From: Halichondria panicea
Taxonomy: Eukaryota; Porifera; Demospongiae; Suberitida; Halichondriidae
Length of the DNA stretch: 64,000 nucleotides
Direction of reading: 5' to 3'
NCBI RefSeq assembly: GCF_963675165.1
Contig: NC_087391.1
Location: 763,001 to 827,000, forward strand
The position numbers were made by a program, and so were the translations under genes. Numbering within the stretch: the stretch's first letter is position 1; every line of letters starts with the position of its first letter. The notes below the pieces were generated by a model, which worked only from the letters and a program-made list of their open reading frames with translations, had not been told where the DNA came from and did not search any database. Positions 12,109 to 22,927 of this stretch are shown piece after piece.

Positions 12109-12381
12109 TTAGTAGAAAAATACATACACTGTTCTGTCTTGTTTTGATGTGATAGCTAGAGGGGTGGGAACTTGCGCTTATTTCAGCCACGTGGGTCGGT
12201 AATGATCGGCTCATATGAAACTCTTAATTGAGTTAATAGACAGATAGGCGTATCTGATCCTAAGCAGGTCAAGCCCACCGAACAACACAGACTGTCATGT
12301 GACAAGAGAAGAAGAGTGATAGTTCTGATTCTGTACATGTAAACAAAGCTCAAGAAGACTGAGGATCTACTACTGAGAGCC
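12109..12381. promoter_or_regulatory. Divergent promoter region PARP1 / BROX
   Basis: A 273-bp interval between two opposite start codons. No clear TATA box was recognised. A shared bidirectional promoter is inferred from spacing. Confidence 0.45.
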
Positions 12382-13435
12382 ATGGCACACTGGTTCCATA
12401 GAAACCCACTCAAGGCAACAGTTCTGGTCAAATTCGAGGCACTCCAGAAGAGTTCCAAAGGAGCCACATGCAAAGAGATCATCACGTATGCACAATAACA
12501 CCATCCATCCACTACACTAGCTAGATAAACTCCACTTGATAAAAAAAGATATATAACAGATTCTAGGCTATGGTGCTACCGATCGAAAAGGGTTGTTACG
12601 TCACACTAGGGTTCAGGCCATAGAACAGCTAGTATCAATGTTCATATAATTTTTATCTTTCATCCTCATCCTCTGTAGTAAACTCAAGGCTGGTCGAGCG
12701 TGTTTCCAAGAGTTAGTGTCCAAGCACTCGAGTGCAGTAGATGAGGTCACGGTGGCGTTCACAGAGTACGCTGGCCTGCTCCGAGGGTTGGTGGATGCTC
12801 CAGAGGGAGGGGACAGTAAGCTGAGGGGACTCACTTCCTTCAAGTGGACTAGCTCTTGTCTCGGCCGCACTCCAAGGTTAGGAATGCGTGAGCTTGTGTG
12901 TGTGTATTCTATCGTTGTACTAATGTGCATTCAACAAGCTCTTGTACAGTACAAATACTGTGCAAACACTTGGCTGTTTGTAGTCCTGTTATGATATGGC
13001 AGTTCTGTTAGAATTTGTTCCTAGCAGCCATGTGACTGGTCTTATGACAGTGTATAGTGGCAGTACTGTCCTCAAAGGAAGTTAGTGTTGATTCAGTTCA
13101 CCTTGTTTGGCTAGCGTTTAAGGTTATTTTAACTGAATACTGTCAATGTACAGGTCTGTTATAGAGTATTACTCTAAATCTGTCCCTCCCTCTCTCTACA
13201 GTATACAGACTGATGCCTGGTTTGAGGTGATCTCTGTTGTCATGCAGCTAGCCATCTGGCATACCAAGCACGCAGCACACATTGCCATGGACGACAGGTG
13301 AGTGTAAGCACTAACTAAGTAACTAACTCTTAGAGCTATTGACCCTTCGTGGCCGGGACATTATCGTGCGATATACAATGTATAGATATACAGGTGCTAT
13401 ACATAATATAGGCGCACGAATTGAAATCGGTTACT

Positions 13436-13484
<49 letters not shown>

Positions 13485-14398
13485 CACACACACACACACA
13501 GTATCTCTGTGGACCAAGCTAAGGAGGTTCACCGGAGTCTCAAACTAGCAGCTGGCATGTTCCTCAACGTCAAGGAGACCCTCCTCCCCAAGCTACAGGC
13601 CACACCAGACAAGGGAGTGGATACTGACCAGCGAGTGGTAGATGCATACGCACAACAAGCACAAGGTGAAGCACAAGAGGTGACTATAGGAAGAGCCCTG
13701 GAGATGGGCCACAAAGCCAGCGTTATATTCTCTCTGGCCATGGAGACTGCAGCCATCTTTAAACAAGCTGGTATGTGTATGTAAGTGCATGTACGGGCAT
13801 CGCTACAGTACATGCTAGTACAATGATAATTGGAGCATTTTAAAGTGTGTCTCAAGTACTGTACATGTACAAAGTAATTCAGTCATTGTATTGAATATAT
13901 CTTTCCCTCGCTGCATTGTAGCTGATGCTCTGAAGACGCTGGACCCAGTGTTGTTTGGAAAGTGGGGCCATTATCTCGGGCTCAAAGCAGCTGTGTATGA
14001 GGCCTATGTGAGTCCACTCTCCTGTGTAATGTGTGTGCAGCCTGGTTACATCTCTTCCATTGCAGGCCTACTGTTTCTATGGCAAGGAGCTATTGGAGCT
14101 AGAGAAGTGTGGAGAGTCCATTAGAGTGCTAAGGCATGCTCAGGCCTGTAAGTAGTTTAATCTCTGTGTGTGTGCTAGTGCTGAGGCATGCTCAGGCCTG
14201 TGAGTAGTTCATCTCTGAGTGTACTAGTCTAGGATGAAGTAGCTAGTTGCTATTTGCATTCTGCACTGTTTGCTGTAGCGCACTTGTTTACTGCCTGCAG
14301 CATAAATTAACCGTTTAATATCTGTCCACAGAATAGTACTTGTAGGTACACATGCTGTGTTTGTAAATGTTTCATCGTACAGTACTTTCATATTACCA

Positions 14399-14452
<54 letters not shown>

Positions 14453-15321
14453 GTGAGCACCCAGGCGAGCAAGATGTGTGACAGGTACAATCGTACCAAG
14501 GGAGCGGGTACCATTGCTCACCCGGAGAGACATCCCTTCTTCCAAAAACTGGCACCCATGGTCAAACTCCACCTGGACAAGAGCGAGAGAGAAAATGGAT
14601 TCATGTAAGAACATTAATTTCATGCATAGGGGCAGCTTGTTCGATTAGCTACGTATGTCAACCATCGTCTCCCATTACTCGAACAAAAGCATCATGGCCT
14701 CTGTCATAGCTAGCAACTTTATACAAATTTACACCGTACATTGTGAACTGTCCATTCAATACTGTACCTCCATTATACATGCACAAATCTAGTTACCATC
14801 ACAAGGTTCCGGAGGAGTTGCCTGTGATAGAGAAGAAGCAAGTGTACGGACTAGCCACACCCGAGGACTTCACCCTCCCCCCACACCACCCCCTCTGGAC
14901 CCCCGAGGCATACGCTGCCTTCGAGGTCTCAGCACAGGCCAGTGAGAAGTATGACACCAAGGTGGGCATATCTTATGCTATATTATTAAGTAGTGATGCT
15001 GGGAGAGGTACATGTGTGAAATGTTATGTGTTAGGTTGGGTTGGGTTGTTACAGTATATAGCTGTTGAAACTATGATTATAGTCACTGCATGTTTAATCT
15101 AGCCTTAGTCAATAGCATACACTGGTACTCAATTATTTTTTTAATCTCTCTATTGTCAACATTTCTCTTGCTTGTGTGCATGTACAAACCTTCACACACT
15201 GTGCTCATCTGTGTAGGCCTCGGCAGCTCAAGAGGAAATTGCCCCTGTACAAGAGCCAGACATTGCCCCAGGCAAGATACCACAGCCCAAGTCGACCAAG
15301 TCAGACTGCACCATTTCCTAG
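12382..15321 (+). CDS. BROX: BROX, Bro1 domain protein with CaaX box
   Basis: Nine exons: 12382-12485, 12679-12876, 13202-13297, 13502-13770, 13922-14007, 14066-14147, 14454-14604, 14793-14961, 15217-15321, giving 419 residues (human about 411). It starts MAHWFHRNPLKAT, nearly identical to vertebrate BROX. A Bro1 banana-shaped domain fills most of it (QAKEVHRSLKLAAG, EAQEVTIGRALEMG). It ends in DCTIS, a CaaX prenylation signal (human ends CYIS). Bro1 domains bind CHMP4 of ESCRT-III, and BROX acts at membranes, including nuclear envelope repair. Acceptors of exons 4 and 7 sit directly after CA microsatellites. Exons 5-9 are duplicated downstream. Confidence 0.95.
13437..13500. repeat. CA microsatellite at BROX exon 4 acceptor
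   Basis: A run of CA ending in the splice-acceptor AG of exon 4, so repeat length could affect the polypyrimidine tract. Confidence 0.9.
14398..14450. repeat. CA microsatellite at BROX exon 7 acceptor
   Basis: A CA run ending four bases before exon 7. In the duplicated copy (19064-19096) the matching position is a C homopolymer followed by a shorter CA run. Confidence 0.9.
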
Positions 15322-15542
15322 CCTCAGACTTGTATGCACATCTTCGTTAATTTGTGCTATTTTGCACTTTTGTTTTGTCCATTTAATCGTCATTGTACGT
15401 ACGTATAATTATACTGTAGCCTTTTATCAGCACCGTAACTGAGGATTATTATTAAATCGGATCCGGAAATGAAAATACAATTACACAAATGAACAAAATT
15501 AAGAAGAGAAAAAGGTATATAATTATGAGCAACTGAATGAGG

Positions 15543-16650
15543 TCAAAGTTTTTTTAAACTGTCAGTTTGTGAGTTGGTATCAAATAGAACACCAGTAGCT
15601 GCCTTCCTCCTGTAAAGAAAGAAGAGAGTGTGAAGTCAGGGAGTGCTATACATATACTTATATCAAGGACCCACTTTTTGATGCTGGGGTTGAGTAGGCT
15701 GGACCCAGCTGTCCTCTTGGGTCGACCAATCCCCTTCTTGCTAGAGGGACCCGGCCCCAGAGTGACGTCAGTGTACACTTGCTTGTCAACAGCTGCTTGC
15801 CTCCGTGTAGACTCCAACTCTCTCTCACATTCTGTAATTATTACATTGCTAAGATTAAAAACGACCTTGAATTGTAATATGCATAATGTGGAGAAGCCAA
15901 TCTCAATAATTATGTTAACTGTAATACATTAGGACCAAGAAACGTACTGAACCTAGGAAGTGTATATATTATATAGTATGGAAGAGTGGGGAAGATGATA
16001 ATGGGGAAGAGAGCACCTTTTAGTCTAGTCCTGGTGGATTGTAGCTGCTCCACTAGATGGAAGAGTAGTGGGCCGGGACCACTGCTCTCTCTGGGCAGGC
16101 TGAACGTGTCCACACTACCACATTGTAGTGAGACTGTATCACCAGACAGGAACACAGTGACCTCTCCATCTTGAAGGGACTGACTGTGTGTCAGAACAAA
16201 CACATCATGGAGTGTGTGTTGGTCAGTGATTGCTCGTACCTGAGGCTGTTGAGATAGCTTGTTAGGTCGCTAGATACACAGCGATCTTTCTGTGTGAGTG
16301 AAACAAAACAAGTGTGTTTTACTTAATACCATGTCGAGATAAAACACTCACCAACTCATTCTCTGTCAAGCCTATCGTCCAGACTGCTTCGCCATCAGAC
16401 AATCTGTAGAAACAAGCTTGGATCACACACTTAGGTAATGCCAACTCATATGTACATGCATGTACGTACATAACTACTACCATCCAATCATCGGCCACAC
16501 TATAACCCACACATGCACTGCTTACCCAATAATAAGCCTCTGGTCAAGCTCCGAGTACCTAGTATAGCAAGCATACGTGTCCGTTCCTGTCCTCACTTCC
16601 CTCACAACACTCAAGCATTTACAGCTCTCCAGAATCACCTTGAAACCCAT
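15543..16650 (-). CDS. PAXX: PAXX (XRCC4/XLF paralogue), copy 1
   Basis: Six exons: 16650-16526, 16403-16352, 16289-16240, 16183-16017, 15831-15675, 15609-15543, giving 205 residues (human 204). The N-terminal half fits the XRCC4-type head (VWTIGLTENEL, SLQDGEVTVFLSGDTVSL), followed by a helix and a basic tail. The C-terminus (SSLLNPSIKKRKAATGVLFD) matches the human Ku-binding tail pattern SLINPGFKSKK..GGVDFD. PAXX stabilises Ku on DNA ends during non-homologous end joining in the nucleus. It is convergent with BROX. Its start codon lies only about 5 bp from an inserted element that copy 2 lacks. Confidence 0.85.
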
Positions 16651-16655
16651 TATTA

Positions 16656-17206
16656 TGCCTCGGTGCGCATGCGCAAGCGAGGTATACGGTAGTGTGTTTG
16701 TGTGTCTGTGTGTGTCTGCTGTGTGTCTGTGTAGACTGCTACAGCTGCTCAAGGATGAATCAAGTGCAAGTAAGAGTTTCTATAGGCTTCTAGTCATGTT
16801 TACTTGGATTTTAATTCGTGGATTTGCAAAATAATGCTTCGTTCTCAAGTTATGCCTAATTTTGCTTACTTGGAATGCCATTGCAGCCTTTTCAGAAGAG
16901 CACGTAGCCAAACTTGTTTACCGAGTGTTACTACTCTACTTAGTAGTTAGCTCTGCACTAGATCGCTAGCTATTGGTAGCTGCAAGAGTGAGGAAGAGAG
17001 CTGCAAGGCTCTGTTGATGGCAGCCATTAATTTTAGACTTGAACTTTTAGCATCGATCGTTTTTAACAACAATCATGGTCGATCATTACCAACTCTTTGA
17101 GTTTGCGTGCAGCAAAAGTAAAAATGTTCATCAGTATAAAAGCTATTAGTAGCTTCATGTTATGTAGCTTTGGCATCTCCACCGAGGCATCAGCACCTGC
17201 GGTGCT
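16656..17206. mobile_element. Inserted element upstream of PAXX copy 1
   Basis: Comparison with the duplicated unit shows an empty site at 21574-21580: flanks CCATTATTAT and CTCTGCTGCG are joined there and split here by about 550 bp. The insert begins GCCTCGGTGCGCATGCGC and carries CACCGAGGC near its other end. An ATTAT duplication flanks it. No coding frame is convincing. Class uncertain; probably a non-autonomous DNA element. Confidence 0.8.
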
Positions 17207-17279
17207 TTCATTATCTCTGCTGCGCTGGCATGCTAAAAGGGAGTGTCCCATGGCTTCTGGGGGGTACCAGGTGGGGAGC

Positions 17280-17360
17280 CCCTCGATCCCAGGCCGAGTG
17301 TTTGCTTTTATAAGGGCTAGGTGAACTAACCCTTATAAAAGCGAAAACTCGGCCCTGGGG
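17280..17360. mobile_element. Short palindromic MITE (CTCGATCCCAGGCCGAG-ended)
   Basis: An 80-bp imperfect palindrome built on CTTTTATAAGGG and complement. The same family occurs at 53472-53561, and a decayed copy lies at 21636-21693 in the duplicated unit. Confidence 0.75.
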
Positions 17361-17537
17361 TGGTCAGCACCTAGTCTGGCCCCAGACCACTCCCTTGCAC
17401 GTGATCTGACATGTGCCAGGGAGAGGGTCTGGCATTTAGAGTCACTTTTCTTGGTTCATGACATCTCCAATCAGATTCGCAAGAATGCAATTAAACTGTC
17501 ACATGATTCCACTTCACAGAGGCGGTTGATGTTCTGA

Positions 17538-18399
17538 TCATGAATCCACTTTAACACAGAATTTGTGCATAGCTTCATAGTATGGAATTGATTTTTGAAT
17601 ATTTTCTTTCACAATGGCTGGGATAATTTCTGGAATAGAAGGAAGCTGAGAGGTGTCCCGAGGTGGGGCAAGTTTGCCAAATCCAGAACTGTACATCGCA
17701 TTCCAATGCCATTCTTTGTAGTTTTTATACTTGGTCGCCCAGTCTTCCACTTTTCCTGGTGTCCATGTCAGCATCTTTTTGTCGTATGGCAAGCCCGTTT
17801 GCCGGCAATACACTTGCATGATGTACTCAGGATTTTTCAATAGATCGGCTGCATCAATAACGGTAACTTCTCTCCCTGTGCTTCGAATAAAATCGAATAA
17901 CTCATACAGCTTAGCAAAGCCTTTCACACCAGATCCGAACCCATCTCTCGTGTAATCAAAGCCACTTCTTACAATTGCCTTCCATTCTGACGGAATGGAC
18001 TTTCGAGGATCTCTTATCAGAAAAGAATGTTTGAAGTTGACAAAATCACCTTCAATATATATATCTAGCGAACCTCTCTTTTGGAATGTAGAATGCCATA
18101 TCTTTTGCAAAAACAGCATTGCATCCTTCATAGTCTGCAAGGAGTATTTGATCGGTATAGTCGTAGGTATGCAAACTGTTAGAAAGAAGGTCTTCATCAG
18201 TAAGAAATTCGTTTTGCCTCTCTGGACCGTAGTAGAATGACGTTAGATGCGGCTCATAGAGGGATTTGACTCCTTGAAGCTCTCGGATCGATCTTTCAAA
18301 GGCACTTGAACAGCACCTCATGGCTGTCCAGAGGATTACACGTGATTGAGGCTTCATTGAGGGAGAGGTGGTAGCTAGCTGTGCCTCCATATCAGTCAT
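17538..18399 (-). pseudogene. Sulfotransferase-like gene, frameshifted copy
   Basis: A single-exon copy of the gene at 22061-22927. The two halves are in different frames because an AT run near 18052-18066 is 4 bp longer than in the intact copy. The residues around both junction sides are otherwise well conserved (KSLYEPHLTSFYYG; FLIRDPRKSI). It is either a young pseudogene or a repeat-length polymorphism. The 3' half also differs by small in-frame indels. Confidence 0.8.
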
Positions 18400-18641
18400 G
18401 GAGCCAGGCCTGGTATATATCAGCGATTAGAGGTTTCTCTTTAGCTAAAATCTCCAAAATCAAAATAATCTTCTCTACTTGACTAGACTTGCTGTGTGCT
18501 GTAAATTGATCTGAGGTCACACTGAGTGAAACAACAAAGACTCTGCATGTGCATGGTCTCTGTGGTCTCTGTGGTGAGACTAGACTGTGGGTGACTCTGT
18601 GGTGAACATCAGCGGCTTCTATAATAATATACCATTTGTAG

Positions 18642-20241
18642 CTGATGCTCTGAAGACACTGGACCCAGTGTTATTTGGAAAGTGGGGCCATTATCTCGGG
18701 CTCAAAGCAGCTGTGTATGAGGCCTATGTGAGTCCACTCTCCTGTAATGTGTTATGTAATGTGTGTGCAGCCTGGTTACATCTCTTCCATTGCAGGCCTA
18801 CTGTTTCTATGGCAAGGAGCTATTGGAGCTAGAGAAGTGTGGAGAGTCCATTCAAGTGCTGAGGCATGCTCAGGCCTGTGAGTAGTTCAATCTGTGTGTG
18901 TACTAGTCTAGGATGAAGTAGCTAGTTGCTATTTGCATTCTGCACTGTTTGCTGTAACACACTTGTCTACATTATGTAAATTAACCGGCTGTCCACAGAA
19001 TAGTACTTGTAGGTACACATGCTGTGTTTGTAAATGTTTCATCGTACAGTACTTTCATATTACCCCCCCCCCCCCCCACACACACACACACACATACAGT
19101 GAGCACCCAGGCGAGCAAGATGTGTGACAGGTACAATCGTACCAAGGGAGCGGGTACCATTGCTCACCCAGAGAGACATCCCTTCTTCCAGAAACTGGCA
19201 CCCATGGTCAAACTCCACCTGGACAAGAGCGAGAGAGAAAATGGTTTCATGTATGTACACTACAAGTACAGAGACAATTATGACAATCATTCTGTCCAAT
19301 TACTCGAACAAAAGCATCCTAGCTAGCAACTTTATACAAATTTACACCATACATTGTATACTGTTCATTCTAGTTACCATCACAAGGTTCCAGAGGAGTT
19401 GCCTGTGATAGAGAAGAAGCAGGTATACGGACTAGCCACACCCGAGGATTTCACCCTCCCCCCACACCACCCCCTCTGGACCCCCGAGGCATACGCTGCC
19501 TTTGAGGTATCGGCACAGGCCAGCGAGAAGTATGACACCAAGGTGGGCATATCTCATGCTATAATTATTATTGAGTAGTGGTGTTGTAGTGTAGGAGAGG
19601 TACATGTGTGGGGTAGTGGTGTTGAAGTGTAGGAGAGGTACATGTGTGGGGTAGTGGTGTTGAAGTGTAGGAGAGGTACATGTGTGGGGTAGTGGTGTTG
19701 AAGTGTAGGAGAGGTACATGTGTGGGGTAGTGGTGTTGAAGTGTAGGAGAGGTACATGTGTGGGGTAGTGGTGTTGTAGTGTAGGAGAGGTACATGTGTG
19801 GGGTAGTGGTGTTGAAGTGTAGGAGAGGTACATGTGTGGGGTAGTGGTGTTGTAGTGTAGGAGAGGTACATGTGTGGGGTAGTGGTGTTGTAGTGTAGGA
19901 GAGGTACATGTGTGGGGTAGTGGTGTTGTAGTGTAGGAGAGGTACATGTGCAATGTTATGTGTTAGGTTGGGTTGTTACAGTACATAGCTGTTGATTATA
20001 GCCACTGTTTAATGTAGCCTTAGTCAATAGCCCATTATACACTGGTACTCAATTACTTTTTTTCATCTCTCTATTGTCAACATTTCTCTTGCTTGTGTGC
20101 ATGTACAACCTTCACACACTGTGCTCATCTGTGTAGGCCTCGGCAGCTCAAGAGGAGATTGCCCCCGTACAAGAGCCAGACATTGCCCCAGGCAAGATAC
20201 CACAGCCCAAGTCGACCAAGTCAGACTGCACCATTTCCTAG
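18642..20241 (+). pseudogene. Truncated BROX copy (exons 5-9 only)
   Basis: Exons at 18642-18727, 18796-18877, 19100-19250, 19374-19542 and 20137-20241 keep the same lengths, phases and splice sites as the parent, and the end again reads CTIS. Exons 1-4 are absent. The frame is open upstream to a TAG at 18581-18583 with no ATG, so translation would need an unseen 5' exon spliced to the retained acceptor AG. It could be expressed as a fusion or be dead; the lack of frame damage fits recent origin. Confidence 0.75.
19575..19950. repeat. 38-bp minisatellite in truncated BROX intron
   Basis: About ten copies of a 38-bp unit (GTAGTGGTGTTGAAGTGTAG then GAGAGGTACATGTGTGGG). The parent intron has a single degenerate unit, so expansion followed duplication. 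It generates spurious threonine/proline-rich antisense frames. Confidence 0.95.
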
Positions 20242-20463
20242 CCTCAGACTTGTACGCACATCTTCGTTAATTTGTGCTATTTTGCACTTGTTTTATCGTC
20301 ATTGTACCTACGTATAATTATACTGTAGCCTTTTATCAGCACCGTAACTGAGGATTATTATTAAATCGGATCCGGAAATGAAAATACAATTACACAAATG
20401 AACAAAATTAAGAAGAGAAAAAGGTATATAATTATGAGCAACTGAATGAGGTCAAAGTTTTTT

Positions 20464-21573
20464 TTAACTGTCAGTTTGTGAGTTGGTATCAAATAGAACA
20501 CCAGTGGCTGCCTTCCTCCTGTAAAGAAAGAAGAGAGTGTGAAGTCAGGGAGTGCTACATATACTTATATCAAGGACCCACTTTTTGATGCTGGGGTTGA
20601 GTAGGCTGGACCCAGCTGTCCTCTTGGGTCGACCAATCCCCTTCTTGCTAGAGGGACCTGGCCCCAGAGTGACGTCAGTGTACACTTGCTTGTCAACAGC
20701 TGCTTGCCTCCGTGTAGACTCCAACTCTCTCTCACATTCTGTAATTATTACATTGCTAAGATTAAAAACGACCTTGAATTGTAATACAGGTATGCTAATG
20801 TGGAGAAGCATAATAATCAATCTCAATAACTGTAATACATTAGGACCAAGAAACGTACTGAACCTAGGAAGTGTATATATTTATTATATAGTATGGAAGA
20901 GTGGGGAAGATGATAATGGGGAAGAGAGCACCTTTTAGTCTAGTCCTGGTGGATTGTAGCTGCTCCACTAGATGGAAGAGTAGTGGGCCGGGACCACTGC
21001 TCTCTCTGGGCAGGCTGAACGTGTCCACACTACCACATTGTAGTGAGACTGTATCACCAGACAGGAACACAGTGACCTCTCCATCTTGAAGGGACTGACT
21101 GTGTGTCAGAACAAACACATCATGGAGTGTGTGTTGGTCAGTGATTGCTCGTACCTGAGGCTGTTGAGATAGCTTGTTAGGTCGCTAGATACACAGCGAT
21201 CTTTCTGTGTGAGTGAAACAAAACAAGTGTGTTTTACTTAATACCATGTCGAGATAAAACACTCACCAACTCATTCTCTGTCAAGCCTATCGTCCAGACT
21301 GCTTCGCCATCAGACACTCTGTAGAAACAAGCTTGGATCACACACTTAGGTAATGCCAACTCATATGTACATGCGCTTGCATGTACGTACATAACTATAC
21401 TACCATCCAATCATCGGCCACACTATAACCCACACATGCACTGCTTACCCAATAATAAGCCTCTGGTCAAGCTCCGAGTACCTAGTATAGCAAGCATACG
21501 TGTCCGTTCCTGTCCTCACTTCCCTCACAACACTCAAGCATTTACAGCTCTCCAGAATCACCTTGAAACCCAT
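20464..21573 (-). CDS. PAXX, copy 2
   Basis: Six exons with the same structure as copy 1; the head, helix and Ku-binding tail (SSLLNPSIKK, then RKAATGVLFD across the last intron) are retained. One extra T in a homopolymer near 20455-20465 gives an earlier TAA, so the protein ends NSQTDS and lacks the last four residues of copy 1. Upstream, the site that holds an insertion in copy 1 is empty here. It appears intact and may be the version with the ancestral promoter. Confidence 0.8.
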
Positions 21574-22060
21574 TATTATCTCTGCTGCGCTGGCATGCTA
21601 AAAGGGAGTGTCCCATGCAAGCTTCTGGGGGTGGAGCCTCGATCCCAGGCCGAGTGTTTGCTTTCAGGCTAGGGTAACTTATAAAAGCAAAAACTTGTGG
21701 TCAAAGTTTTAGTCTCAGAAAGTAGCCGCCCTCATTAAAATATAATTATGTTGCCAGCCAGCTCCCGCCGGGCCCCTGGAATAGCCTATTTTTACTAGTC
21801 TCGAATACCCGCCTCAACCTAAAAGCTTAAGCTTTTAGGTTGAGGCGGGTATTCGAGACTATATTTTTACATAAGACTTATATAAAATTATATATAATTA
21901 TGATAAGTGTACACACACTGATTACTCTAGATACTATAAATTGCAACATTACGTACGTTTTTATTGTCTAAAATAAACTCTATAATTGTGTCTCGGGGGG
22001 GGGGGGGGGGGTTTCCATTCTATACTAAAAATGGCACTGCACTATAATTATATCCTCTGA
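21574..22060. other. Gap between PAXX copy 2 and sulfotransferase
   Basis: Holds a decayed short palindromic MITE (21636-21693), a perfect palindrome (21796-21861) and a G homopolymer (about 21994-22011). No gene is seen. Confidence 0.7.
21796..21861. repeat. Perfect 66-bp palindrome
   Basis: TAGTCTCGAATACCCGCC... is followed by its exact reverse complement with no loop (centre AAGCTT). Absence of mismatches implies a young insertion or strong homogenisation. Confidence 0.93.
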
Positions 22061-22927
22061 TCATGGATCCACTTTAACACAGAATTTGTGCATAGCTTCA
22101 TAGTATGGAATTGATTTTTGAATATCTTCTTTCACAATGGCTGGGATAATTTCTGGAATAGAAGGAAGCTGAGAGGTGTCCCGAGGTGGGGCAAGTTTGC
22201 CAAATCCAGAACTGTACATCGCATTCCAATGCCATTCTTTGTAGAATCTTTTATTCTTGGTCGCCCAGTCTTCCACTTCTCCTGGTGTCCATGTCAGCAT
22301 CTTTTTGTCGTATGGCAAGCCTGTTTGCCGGCAATACACTTGCATGATGTACTCAGGATTTTTCAATAGATCGGCTGCATCAATAACGGTAACTTCTCTC
22401 CCTGTGCTTCGAATAAAATCTAACAACTCATACAGCTTAGCATGGCCTTTCACACCAGATCCGGACGCATCTCTCGTACTCGTGTAATCAAGGCCACTTC
22501 TTACAATTGCCTTCCATTCTGACAGAATGGACTTTCGAGGATCTCTTATCAGAAAAGAATGTTTGAAGTTGACAAAATCACCTTCAATATATCTAGCGAA
22601 CCTCTCTTTTGGAATGTAGAATGCCATCTCTTTTGCAAAAACAGCATTGCATCCTTCATAGTCTGCAAGGAGTATTTGATCGGTATAGTCGTAGGTATGC
22701 AAACTGTTAGAAAGAAGGTCTTCATCAGTAAGAAATTCGTTTTGCCTCTCTGGACCGTAGTAGAATGACGTTAGATGCGGCTCATAGAGGGATTTGACTC
22801 CTTGAAGCTCTCGGATCGATCTTTCAAAGGCACTTGAACAGCACCTCATGGCTGTCCAGAGGATTACACGTGATTGAGGCTTCATTGAGGGAGAGGTGGT
22901 AGCTAGCTGTGCCTCCATATCAGCCAT
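22061..22927 (-). CDS. Sulfotransferase-superfamily P-loop protein
   Basis: A single exon of 288 residues. Near the N-terminus RVILWTAMRCCSSAFERSI resembles the PAPS-binding P-loop-like motif of sulfotransferases, and HSFLIRDPRKSI resembles the second (3'-phosphate) motif with its Arg and Ser. No signal peptide or membrane segment is seen, so it is probably cytosolic. The substrate is unknown. Related uncharacterised proteins occur in several invertebrates, as far as I recall. It is the intact member of the duplicated pair. Confidence 0.6.
   Translation of the reverse strand: MADMEAQLATTSPSMKPQSRVILWTAMRCCSSAFERSIRELQGVKSLYEPHLTSFYYGPERQNEFLTDEDLLSNSLHTYDYTDQILLADYEGCNAVFAKEMAFYIPKERFARYIEGDFVNFKHSFLIRDPRKSILSEWKAIVRSGLDYTSTRDASGSGVKGHAKLYELLDFIRSTGREVTVIDAADLLKNPEYIMQVYCRQTGLPYDKKMLTWTPGEVEDWATKNKRFYKEWHWNAMYSSGFGKLAPPRDTSQLPSIPEIIPAIVKEDIQKSIPYYEAMHKFCVKVDP

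Larger units (their letters stand above)
13917..18419. repeat. Segmental duplication, unit 1
   Basis: Unit 1 runs from just before the BROX exon 5 acceptor (TTGTAGCTGATGCTCTG) to just past the sulfotransferase start (GGCCTGGTATATAT). It matches 18636-22950 in order and strand across BROX 3' exons, PAXX and the sulfotransferase-like gene. Differences are mostly small indels, a 0.55-kb insertion only here, and a minisatellite expansion only in unit 2. Confidence 0.93.

Noticed and set aside
19432-19953. Overlapping threonine/proline-rich frames of 105-173 residues on the minus strand
   Set aside because: Translation of a 38-bp minisatellite; 38 is not a multiple of three, so all three frames read similarly.
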